Source of the DNA: Lineus longissimus
Taxonomy: Eukaryota > Nemertea > Pilidiophora > Heteronemertea > Lineidae
Assembly: GCF_910592395.1 (NCBI RefSeq)
Contig: NC_088311.1
Span: 808,501 to 872,500 of the forward strand
Reading direction: 5' to 3'
Length of the DNA: 64,000 bases
Below are positions 53,447 to 64,000 of this stretch, piece after piece (positions within the stretch are counted from its first letter, which is position 1; each line of letters begins with the position of its first letter). Below the pieces are notes generated by a model. It made no database searches. It saw nothing but the letters and a program-made list of their open reading frames with translations, and was not told the origin of the DNA. The position numbers and the translations under genes are program-made.

Positions 53447-56400
53447 GACTCCCTGCACACAGATGTCGGTGATGATCGGAACTAAACGCCTGTGATTTGT
53501 GACTTGACAATGTTTTAGTTGTCATAAATGCTAACCATGGAAAGCAGGAAATGCAGTTTGATTTCTGCGTCGTTCCAGCCTGTCCTCTGTGGTTTTAAGT
53601 GTCTGCATATTGCTCTATTCTTCGTTTCTCCTGAGCTCAAATTGAAACAATATTCTGCAGTAAGTGCTACTAAGCCTTGGCTAAGGTGAAGGGATAGTAA
53701 TCTTTGGATTTAGTAAATTTGAAATTAGTGGTGAAACCAATCGCTGTGTAAACATACCTAGAATTTGGAAATTAAATACTGACTTATCTGACAAATGAGT
53801 GTGTGAGTGTAACCTTTCAGTGTGTATGAAAAGCTATTTGATGCCTCAAGGGAGTATCTAACACTCTAACTTCTGGAAAGGAGTGTCTTGAGAAAATGCC
53901 AGGCCGACAGTGCTTGTGGGATGTATAAGAAAATGTACTATATATAGGCTACAAACTGCCTGTGCACATGTTCAGGTGTGCACTGTTGGTCCTTCTACAC
54001 AGGAACACTGAAAGTAAGTGTTGACTGGGCATTATCTGGACACGCTCCTTCAATGTGCTCAGTCAAGATCTCCATGACAGTTGTTAAGGAAGTCTTGGAT
54101 CATCTCTATGGGAACATCTGCCCTGGGAATGGGATGGTGGGTGAAGATAAAGCAATGGATTCCTACTGTAAGGTAGTATTCCACCACTGCACACTGCTGT
54201 AAATAGCTGTTCTTGTTTTCACAGATAATGCTAATGCGTAAACTATTGGGTATTTCCCAAAGTTACAAACAATTTGTACATTTTTACCCTGTGTATGCAA
54301 AATTGAACGTGTATAATAAAAATAGGACAGTTTTATGCGGGTTTGGGTAAACTTGTCTCAAAATGTGTACATTGCTTCATAATTTCTTGTAAGGTGGTGT
54401 TTTGAATTTTGATTACTTGAATGGAATATCAATCAATATCTGCTGTTCTTGGTTTGAGAATCACATACAACGAAGGCCTTCTGCATGGTCGTTTGTGAAT
54501 GGGAGCATGTGTTAGATTCATTGTTTTGATGCTCTCTATCATGTCAAAAATTCCTGGGTTCTTACCAGCTATGGTTTCTTTTAAGAGAGAGTGTACATGT
54601 AGGACTATGTCTAGTTGATGTTGCTTGCCTGTGAGCAAAGGCATGTGCACTCACCATGCATACTTGATGAGTTACCCTTCTGCAGTCTTGCCACATAAAA
54701 AGATTTTATTGATTGAAGTTCATTGGAAGTTCATTAGTAGTGGTGCAGGGGGGGGGAATTAAATAGTTTTACTATGTAGATTTATGTTTATTCAGAATGT
54801 TGTATAGAGTCATTGATACAAATGATTCAAGCCAAAGGGCTGTCCATTCAATATTCTGCACCATCCGTAGGATTATTAAAACGGGTAACTTTTGGTAAAA
54901 TGTTCAGGTATCTGCAATCAAATTGCCCAAGGTTTGTATGGACAGTCCCAAAATGACTGCATTTTGGGGAGTGGGTTTGTTCATTTCGTATATCATATGA
55001 ATAAGGATAGCCCTGTGTCCGAGAGAGGAACCCAGAATCCATATTTGGCCGTGATGGGAATCCTGACAACTCTTCTTGGTCATGAAATGCAAAGTGAGCT
55101 TGGAGGAACAAACCAGTTCTTTTAGTTTGTACAAAGTAGACTTCTAACACTAGTTATAGCGCACTGTGTTTATTTTCACTCGTCACTGCTTACACCAAAT
55201 GTCTTGCAGGTGGTGAAGCTGCCAACGGTCCACTTGCCTGCCTCCTTTACATGGGTGCGACGAACTGGCTGTTTACTTTTGAAGTGTTTCTGACGGTCCT
55301 TTCTGAGGAGGGAGACTTGACTGGCCCTCCAACTGTTCCAATAGCTGGCTAACCTTTTACTAGGTATCATTGGCACAGAAATGTTCCAAAAGGCTTCAGG
55401 GTTTGATTGGCAGATTGGCTGTCTGCAGATGATTTTAACTTAGGGATGCAGTTTGGGAACTCAACTGGTTTGGTTGAATGCTAGGAACCTCCCAATGTAT
55501 TGTTGAGTGGACCTGTGGTGATCAACCCATGATGGCTGCTCAACGGTGGTGACCTACTCATCTCAATTGCATGTATATTTTAATCCTTCGTCCTTTGTAA
55601 ATAAACTTGTCTGATGTAATTAACCACACAGTGTATTCAGATGTTATTCAGAGTTAGATGTGGCAGGCCCAGTGTTCTCCACAATGTCCCAATTCTAATA
55701 CAATGTTATTGAGTCGGATTACATAACCGATCAATTGAGTGGGCAATTACACCCTACACGGTAGACACAGCTGTGTTATCATCTTTCAATGAAAAGGGGT
55801 TCAAAAATTCAGATGGGTTTCAATTTTTCAAGTCATCAGGTATTGAAGTGGACCGATTCCTTTATTTAAGACTTGTGGGGAACACTGCCTTCTAATGACT
55901 GTAGAGTGTTCTGATTTGTTAGAGGGTGTATCTGGACAAAAAAATGTTCCGATGAGAGACCTGGATCAGTCAAAACTTCAGTGTCCATTTTATTAAATGC
56001 AAAACATGCTATTGTGGTCTTGCTATGCCTTTCTTTGAGAGTTCACCTGAAAAAAGGTTATATTCGAACCTCAGTCTTCATCATCAAAGGCAATGCCACT
56101 GATTCATCAAGGGAACACCATGTCCAGATCAACCCCATTAAACTTCGTGTTTTGTATTCTTCCTAATATTTGTTCGACACTCAGCAGGTGATTGATCAGT
56201 TATATTAACTGTGAATGTAACTATTTAAAAGCTTCTTTGGGAATAAACTTTCTTATTCTTCAAAGATCACTTCTGTGTCTTATTTTCTCTGACGTAAGTC
56301 ATCCTTTTCTGAAGGTTCTCTAAGAGGGCCGACTGTTGATGAAAAATCTCCATACATCCCAAGAGGAATCCTGCCAGTGTTGAAAGTGGAGACAAGGCAG

Positions 56401-56990
56401 GTTTCCCCATTCTCAGAAGTTGCCCAGCTAGATGGAACTGAACTTAGCGAGCATCAAGCTGATCAAAGACTGCATGCAGCTCACTTTATCTTGGCTTTAG
56501 CCTTGCATTGTTGATCTATATGTTGCCCAGTACAGGATTTCCTGAAGGTTCCTCCTGTTTGAGATGGAATACACATATTCTCATCGACTCTGTCACATTC
56601 CCACCCATGACATTGGTGGCACAAATGGAAGTTCCGAGTCGCAGGGAGACATTTCGTCGGGCAAATGCTAAGAAATGCTATGAACAGGAGCCTCGGGAGG
56701 ATGCAAACTCAGGGGAGGGTGCAAGTCATGAAAACAACTGATTACAAATACTTTAGACTGCTGAAGGCCATGTCCATCTGCATGGCTCAACATGGTCTCC
56801 TCCAGAAGAAACAACAAGAAGTAAGTTGACAAAATCATGGCTGTACATGTCATGAGAACTTTTATTCCATGAGGAAAGATACATATGTACACAGATATCA
56901 ACACATACATGTACATCAATAGAACCTGTGAACAGACTGTCCGTGGCAATGCCAAGAATACATGAAAGCAAGAACCGTCACTCCAAACAT
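53447..56990. other. CARM1 3' UTR and intergenic region before MED8
   Basis: No further coding exon was recognised. Plus-strand AATAAA signals at 54315-54320, 55600-55605 and 56242-56247 are candidates for alternative CARM1 3' ends, giving a 3' UTR of about 0.9 to 2.8 kb. Short ORFs around 54-56 kb show no family features. Confidence 0.5.
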
Positions 56991-59130
56991 TCATGGCCGT
57001 TGGTAAGGATGTACTCCTCCAGCTGACTTGATGGTAGTCTTTATTGAACTTGGTGCCTTGCTGATGTTGATGTTAGGGGTGGGAACTGGAAGAACAATAG
57101 ATATGGGTGACAATTTGAAATCCGAGATTTGCTCCGTTTGCATAGTTAAGACAGCGTAAGTAGCTTGCTCAATCACTGGTCAATATTTCACAAGATATAT
57201 TACATACATAGTTTATGCTGAGGACAAGGTCTGGGGTATTGTTTTTGCACCACCAAATTGTGCAACCGATGTGTCAAGGGGTAGTTTCATGGGGAGTCAT
57301 GAAGCAGTGGGTGGGTGACTTACTTTGTGGTTGTTGAGGGGTAGGAATTGTAGGCGGTGGTGTTGGTCCCCCGGAACCACTGTCTGATCTGCGTAATGCT
57401 TTCAAACCTTTCCCAAAGCTTGCGGCAGCAATCAAGGCATTCGTGTCTGTCAGAGAGGACGTCTGAGGCTGTTGCTGTTTTGCATCTGAAATGATATGTT
57501 TAAAAAACATTAACTTGAAGTGATAGTAATGAAAAACATGTAATTGTAGGATCTCTTGAATAGCATGACACTGGAGTGACAACTTACTGACTTCACTTTC
57601 CCATTCTTCTCGATTAGTGTTGATGATATCTAAGATGTGATTTGAGATCTTGTTGAGAGCTGTGATTTGTTTCTGTAAGGCATCAGGAGGAAGCTGGCTG
57701 GCTTTGACGCTCATCTGATTCACACGCTCCTCCACCTCTGGTTCCGGCTTTGTACGCAGATAGTCCGGCACGACTTCATGATTGAACGCTAGCACTCGAC
57801 CTTCGGTTAATTTCTGAAAGGTAAGATAAGATGTAGCAATCTGGATAACCAATCCACAGATGACAACAACACTTTTGTCTGAGGTAAGTAATATAGCACC
57901 CCAGCTGGCATCCATCATAATGTTTGTGATGTAACATTTTCCACAAAGTCATTCTGCCATTACCTCCTGTAAATCATGTTTTGAAACATGAAAATATTAC
58001 TTACCTCTAGTTCTGGGTCATGATCGGCAGACAATCTGAGAGCGAGCAGAACACGATTCCTTAACATGGGACATTTGTCACTCTTGAGGATCTTGTTCAA
58101 ACTGTTTAACTGACTTGAGATGAGAGCAAAGCTGTCCAATACTGTTGGCCTGTAATAAGAAACAGACAATATGATGAAAATGTACAGCAGACAAAGCCAA
58201 TGTCAAGGCCCCAGGGCTCTGCCTTGGAACTCTTATTTCTTAGACTAGTCCTTGAAAAGCTGGACCTAACAAGCCAGTCAATAGTTTTCTCAGTTTTGAT
58301 CTAATAAGCCAGCGACATATTCAAAACAGAATCTCAACAGGCACCTCTCCTGTTCCAAACTGTCAATGGTTTGTGATGCATTGTGAATTGAGACAGTCAT
58401 CTTAGAGATGTATTTACATGGAGACAGTCACAACCTAGCAGGAGTTTGGCAGAAAGTCAATCCTGAGAGACAGTCACAACCCAGCATTCTGGCTCAGGCT
58501 CATTGTAACAAATATTGATGAGTGGTATTTTACCAGTTCAAGACCTCATATTCATGCTCAAGCTTGAGGAGAAACGTGGTCAGTGAGTTCTTGAGATCTC
58601 GCACTTTCTGAGTGATGGCATCGAGGGAGGCCTCCAGCTGCTTTTCTTCTCTCTGAAAACCAAGCAGAATGAGCAAAAATGGCTGGCATTCATGCAACTC
58701 TGAAACTCACGCACATGCGTGTACCACGGACAAATGTTAAAAGTCGTTTAAATGTCTCTATCCCAATCCAAAAAAGACCATTCCCCTCATAGTGTACAGG
58801 AGAAGAGTTGACGTCTTTGATCTTCTTGTGTTGTGCCAACCTGCACAAATTTGAGATCTCTGTATTCTCTTTGGGATAGTCCTTACATGCAACTTGCACT
58901 TCAAGTTGAATAGAACGGGAGTGGTCATCCGTTAATGTTACTGTACGTCAGTTGTGACCTGATTGTGACAGTCACAATCACGAATTATGAGGACCGTCTT
59001 TGTTTTGGCAATTCGTCGGCCTTCAGCAAACATTATTTACAAGCCAAATAACCTTAAATGTAAGTTCAAAATTATTTCAAAATATGCTTGATAAACCTAT
59101 TAATCACTCAGTTGCGATTTATACCTGCAT
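56991..59130 (-). CDS. MED8: Mediator complex subunit 8
   Basis: Exons in transcript order: 59130-59125 (ATG CAG only, inferred), 58652-58534, 58149-58005, 57813-57588, 57485-57324, 57085-56991 (TGA), about 250 residues. MED8 is a head-module subunit of Mediator that links regulators to RNA polymerase II. Visible: [17 protein letters not shown] at the start of exon two; [40 protein letters not shown]; a helical stretch ending ISNHILDI; the [16 protein letters not shown] motif; and a C-terminus [17 protein letters not shown] close to that of known MED8. Only the Met-Gln start is missing from exon two. The sole fitting ATGCAG|GT upstream is at 59130-59125; this first exon is less certain than the rest. 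Confidence 0.93.
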
Positions 59131-61624
59131 ACTTATTGATAACAATCAAAATTCGTATCTAGTTGATGAAACGAAGACACTTCAAAATAGACTACGGCAC
59201 ACTCTCCGCGCTGTCAGTCACTGATCGCGTAAGCTTTCAACTCTGCTGTATGGCCACGCCATGCGTATGAATATATAGACAATTTACTCTCTACCAGATG
59301 CTAAATTTCCGCAGTGTAAAATACAGTTCTAAAATGTTTTTACTCAAAAGTAAAAGGATATCATGTTTCTGTCAACCAAAAGGAGAAATTTAGGGAAAAA
59401 ATAGCAGATTTTTATGTTTTTAAAGGCAGATATTGTTTTTTACACCAAAATTTATTCGGAATTTGTCGGAACTATTCGGCATTTTTCGGTTAAAGTGTAA
59501 ATCCTGCACAAAATGGCGGTTACATTTGACAAAGATACAAGCTTGAAGCCAACTATTGTACCTTTTAAATAGAGATTGTAAGTAGTTGTTTGTGTCATTT
59601 CCGTTGAGGATTCCTAGCTTGTCGCGAACCGGCCCGAAGGGGTGGTCTTCAAAGGTTTACAAATGATGGTGAAAACGACGAAATTTTTTGACACTGAAAA
59701 TCTTTGATTCCCCTTTTATTTGGACTTTTACTCATTCAAATGTATATATTTTTGTGAGAGTGAAGCAAATGATAACACAGGCTTGAATGGTATGTATGAA
59801 TATGATATCTTTGATCACCTGTCGGGTCGTTTTCCATGACTTCCAGTTGGTTGTCCGAGCTGGTCTTGTCGAATTATCATAGAATGATTATGACATGTAT
59901 GATGCTGGTCCATCCAGTATATGGGCACATACGATGGGGTGGGAGGGGGGGGGGTCTCCTCATCAGGTAAACCAGATATTTCGTTCTCGTGGCCTAAACT
60001 GCTGTTTGTGACATAGTAGCGGTTACCTGTTTATACTTGTGCATGTATGTGGTGTTAACTTATCATACAGTGCAACTTTGTCAGCGAGCCGATAGTTACT
60101 TCCATGGCCATCCCCATATGGAAGCTGGTCATCATGGGGTGGGTAAAGGAAGAAAAGTATGTGAGCATCTCGGGCTCGATGTCTGGTTTTAAACCTTGTG
60201 GTTCGACATATCTCACAGTCACATTCTAAGTCCTCAGCAGAGTAGGCCTACTGTCGAACCAATCCAATAACGAAAATTAGAATTCTCAATTTAATATGAT
60301 TCTTTATTCAACTTGTATTATTACAGTGTAATAAACTAGCCAGGGCTGAAGCAAAGCATCAATAGACTTGTTATTATCAAGATGTCTTACATTCTTACCA
60401 GTTTGTACCCGAGGATAACATTTGCCTCCATTGTCATGGCATTGCATGATTGCTTGCCAGTTAAAATTTCAATGTTGACCCACTTCCTTACTCCGATCAG
60501 AGTATCACATTCCACACGGCATACCTCTCTCACCGACTGCTTGGTGTCAGCAGCGTGCTGCTCTATAATCTATAACTCGTTGTGCATGCTGTCATTGCTT
60601 GACAGCACTGGTGCAGTCGGCATGGATTGATGGCGTCCAACAAAGATTCTTTCATGTGATTCACAGGTCTTACCTCAATTGTTTATTAGTAACTCAAGCT
60701 TGTGCATGTAGAAGGAGATTCCAGATATGAAGTGGACTCGTTCATTAATCTGAATTCCTGACTGGATTATACTCTGATCACTGAGGATTCCATTGTTGAC
60801 ATTGTGTGCTAGTGTAGTTGTGGTATTGTGAATAGGACATCTAAAGTTGCAGTAAGTTCTTCAAGTGAGTTATTCCATTGTATTTCAAATTGCAGTGATA
60901 AACCTTTTGCCATCAAGTTAAACCAAGTGCTACAGCAAGAACAAGCATCTAGTACTCTCTGAAATGCCCTTTGCTCTCTCTATTGATTGATTAGATTTGA
61001 ATAATTTATCGAACAAAGTTCTTACGATCTATCACCATGGTTCGCCTTGCAGATTTTATGGGCCGGTCTTATCTTGGATGATAATCTCCGCAGGTGAATG
61101 AAAGCAGTGAAGTATTACCATTCGAGCAGTTGAGTAACGTCTTGCAGTGTTTCTTCAGACCGGTGTCCTCACAATATTTGACCCAGTCATTTCAGTTTTG
61201 ACCGATTGGCTGCAAAATCGGTCCAGTTCACTGCTGAAATGGAAAAGAGAAGTTATCTTGGTGCGGCATCAAAAAGCATACTGGTAGTGGACAACCCTGA
61301 TCACCGAGAGGGCTTTTGTGGTGACATTTTCCATATTGATCTTGCTCTGCCCACATTTTTACCATTGTTTCTTTAACATGTTTGAATACATGGTGTGACA
61401 CCTTACAGTTAATTACACTGTTTCCTTGGTTACGGCGTGTTATGTGCCTCGGGAGAAAGTGAAATGTGAAAATATGATTGCTCCCTGAGAGATTTACCAC
61501 AGATTTTCGTTGATCAGTCCTTTGTTTGTTGAATATCTGTGCCCTGCAGAGGACAGTTGGTGAATTCATTTACTTCAACTAGAACATGCAGAATAAGCAC
61601 TGAAGTGTGACATTAGTTAGCAAG
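59131..61624. other. Upstream flank of MED8, nothing coding recognised
   Basis: The MED8 promoter should lie in the first few hundred bases. Beyond that the sequence is AT-rich. A run of about 10 G lies at 59945-59954. ORFs are short and without family features. Confidence 0.5.
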
Positions 61625-61740
61625 GAGCATCATAGCCTAGCATTTGGTTAACACTGCTGGCTACCAATAGAGCCCGGGTTTGATCCCAGGGAGAACCCGG
61701 GATTGTATTTCTGGTTGAACCCGGGATTGTATTTCTAGAT
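61625..61740 (+). mobile_element. tRNA-derived SINE remnant
   Basis: TAGCCTAGCATTTGGTTA resembles a tRNA A box, and GGGTTTGATCCC, about 40 bases further on, resembles a B box; together they form a degenerate tRNA-like head. It is followed by two 24-bp repeats of GAACCCGGGATTGTATTTCT. The cloverleaf is too poor for a working tRNA. Confidence 0.45.
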
Positions 61741-62113
61741 GAACCAGCATGGCTTTCAAGAATATAAAATACTTGGCTCTTCACAGTCCTGTCCAGTCAG
61801 CGTGGACTCTACCTCTGGCCGAAGTCTGAGTCACTTGGCCTGGCCGAAGTCGAAGTCACTAGGTCAATAACCCAATTGGCGTCCGACCGTAGTGGCATGC
61901 AAATACGCTCATCCCGCCTTGGAGGAGGAATACTCCCTGGAGAAAATCACCTCTAAGTGCAGAGCAAACGCTGAAGAAGAAGAGGACATTAGTTAGTCTG
62001 GTGTTTGTAAGTAATCGCCTTACCCAAAGTGAATTACTTAATAGGAAAAGTTCTGCTGGTTTTTCTGCCACACCCTGAGACTGAAGGATTTCAAATCACC
62101 TATGTTAAATGAA

Positions 62114-62543
62114 GTTACCACTGTTATGCCTCAGACTAAATGGACTAGAGGGGGCAGAATGGTACTGTTTAAACAAGAAGTCATTCCAACAGCCACAAGT
62201 ATCTCTTCAAAAACATCTCAGTAACACGTTCAACCCAGGTAATCTGTCAGCTGGCTGACGAGTAGGTCGGGAATTGTGTATGATCAGTTCTCTCAAAGAC
62301 ACCCAAGACAAGGATGAAAGTCTTGTGTTTATATAAGTTACCACTGTTATGCCTTAGAGGGGGCAGAATGGTACTGTTTAAACAAGAAGTCCTTCCAACA
62401 GCCACAAGAATCTCTTCAAAAACTTCTCAGCAACACGTTCGACCCAGGTAATCTGTCAGCTGGCTGACGAGTAGGTTGGGAATTGTGTGTGATCAGTTCT
62501 CTCAAAGACACCCGAGACAAGGATCAAAATCTTGTGTTTATAT
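62114..62543. repeat. 207-bp repeat units, first pair
   Basis: Two units start GTTACCACTGTTATGCCT at 62114 and 62337. Each contains TACTGTTTAAACAAGAA and CTGTCAGCTGGCTGACGAG. The first has a short insertion (ACTAAATGGACT). Confidence 0.9.
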
Positions 62544-63429
62544 AGGCTAACAAATGCAAACAATTCCAAATGAACCCCCTACAAGAGACGAGTGGCCCTT
62601 CGTCTCCCCGACTTTGACACCCTGCTACGAACATATCAATAGATCAGCCAGCGGTCCTTGGTGTCGCCGCGTGGGTTACGCCCAGTGAAATTGTTTGCAA
62701 ATATCAGGGAACCACGATCTGACATCCATAACCAGCGTATTCCCTATTCATGCCAGTTATAGTCGGGTGCTACACCACAGTCGGGATAGTGGAGCCAAGT
62801 GAATGATTATTTAAACTTAAAACATCTTTCAAAGTAATATGGCACACATACATCAATGAAATCATCGACAACGCCCCGCAATCCTTCACATGCAAGTCCT
62901 GTCATTACACCAACATTACACCAGCTTGGTAGGAAATTACAGCACATATTCTTTATGCTCTTAAATATAATCTAAATCTCGGTCTAAATCTTAAGTATTA
63001 CTACCTTAATTCGGTACTGTAGAAGAGGGAAGGAGACTCTTTCTGGCTGACGGAATGACTGTCACGGCAGGTTGTTGACGGGTCAATGTGGCATCTATGC
63101 TCTGAAACTGAACGAGTTGGAATTAGTGCCAGATCTTTCTGAAGTACTGAATCCAGTAACCTTTCCATTGAAAAAAAGGAGAGCACATACTACGCCACTG
63201 CACTTGGCATTTCAGACCATTTGAAAGTCCCAGCTGTCGCTGGCCAAGCCTTCTCCCCCACATCAAGGACTTGTCAATTCAGTCCCAATTCTTTTCTAAG
63301 CCATTTCCATTTCCTGGGCAGTGCGAATCAAGTCCCGATACCAAAGGACCATTACTCCCACGATTGCTCTTTTCTCTGCCATACCATTACCAGAGACTGA
63401 AGGATTTCATTTCACCTTCATTCAATCAA

Positions 63430-63841
63430 GTTACCATTGTTATGCCTTAGAGGGGGCAGAATGGTACTGTTTAAACAAGAAATCTCTCCAACAGCCACAA
63501 GTATCCCTTCAAAAACATCTCAGCAACACGTTCGACCCAGGTAATCTGTCAGCTGGCTGACGAGTAGGTTGGGAATTGTGTGTGATCAGTTCTCTCAAAG
63601 ACGCCCGAGACAAGGATTAAACTCTTGTGTTTATAAGTTACCACTGTTATGCCTTAGAGGGGGCAGAATGGTACTGTTTAAACAAGAAATCTCTCCAACA
63701 CCCACAAGTATCTCTTCAAAAACATCTCAGCAACACGTTCGACCCAGGTAATCTGTCAGCTGGCTGACGAGTAGGTTGGGAATTGTGTGTGATCAGTTCT
63801 CTCAAAGACACCCGAGACATGGATCAAAATCTTGTGTTTAT
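63430..63841. repeat. 207-bp repeat units, second pair
   Basis: Two further copies start at 63430 and 63637 (207-base spacing). They differ by a few substitutions from each other and from the first pair. Confidence 0.9.
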
Positions 63842-64000
63842 TAGGCTAACAAATGCAAACACTTCCAAATGAACCCCCTACAAGAGACGAGTGGCCCTTT
63901 CTCTCCCCGACTTTGACACCCTGCTACGAACATATCGATAGATCAGCCAGCGGTCCTTGGTGTCGCCGCGTGGGTTACGCCCAGTGAAATTGTTTGCAAA

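Larger units (their letters stand above)
62065..64000. repeat. About 1.3-kb tandem duplication, cut by window end
   Basis: The block from about 62065 recurs from about 63374 (offset about 1.3 kb). Each copy has a short lead (CTGAAGGATTTC), two tandem units of about 207 bp, and a tail starting GGCTAACAAATGCAAAC. The second copy runs off the end of the window. Between them (about 62700-63373) lies single-copy sequence belonging to the first unit. No intact coding frame was recognised. Confidence 0.85.

Noticed and set aside
61625-61700. Functional tRNA gene
   Set aside because: Only A-box- and B-box-like motifs are present. The acceptor stem and anticodon arm do not pair, and repeats follow, so a SINE remnant fits better.
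63321-63751. Coding potential of the 207-bp repeats
   Set aside because: Open frames in the two adjacent copies are in different frames with different peptides, so the repeat is not under coding constraint.

Overview
The window is nuclear DNA from an invertebrate metazoan. Genes are split by GT-AG introns of a few hundred bases, and several pan-metazoan gene families are present (LOXHD1-type PLAT protein, SLC1A glutamate transporter, G-protein gamma subunits, exosome RRP40, CARM1, MED8). Intergenic DNA holds a dead LINE, several small inverted-repeat elements, tandem arrays and poly(G) runs. The content suits a marine deuterostome or lophotrochozoan, but the sequence alone does not fix the phylum.

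Layout. 1-13.2 kb (+): the 3' part of a LOXHD1-like gene encoding twelve complete PLAT domains plus the end of a thirteenth; its 5' part lies outside the window. 13.2-19.3 kb: 3' flank, a 25-bp tandem repeat, a frameshifted 5'-truncated LINE and a small inverted-repeat element. 19.3-23.4 kb (-): an SLC1A/EAAT transporter in eight visible coding exons. 25.9-27.1 kb (-): a long intronless ORF of unknown function behind a CRE and a CCAAT box. 28-38.9 kb (-): a G-protein gamma locus with three complete intronless CDSs of three different gamma types. Each has a 3' splice site 1-4 nt before its ATG, and no obvious promoter lies between them. Two candidate 5' non-coding exons lie upstream, which suggests one transcription unit choosing among alternative coding exons.

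38.9-40.7 kb: a 576-bp fold-back element and a 68-bp tandem array. 40.9-45.2 kb (+): a glutaredoxin-DEP-DUF547 fusion gene. 45.8-47.4 kb (-): EXOSC3/RRP40. 47.6-53.4 kb (+): CARM1/PRMT4, divergent from EXOSC3 with only about 250 bp between start codons. 57.0-59.1 kb (-): MED8, apparently beginning with a six-base first coding exon. 59.1-64 kb: no gene recognised; it contains a tRNA-like SINE remnant and a roughly 1.3-kb tandem duplication built from internal 207-bp units and cut by the window end.

The genes do not form one pathway. EXOSC3, CARM1 and MED8 are housekeeping RNA or transcription genes, while LOXHD1, the transporter and the gamma subunits belong to sensory or signalling biology. 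Exon boundaries were read by eye from splice consensus, reading-frame continuity and family conservation. Untranslated exons and transcription starts are inferred.
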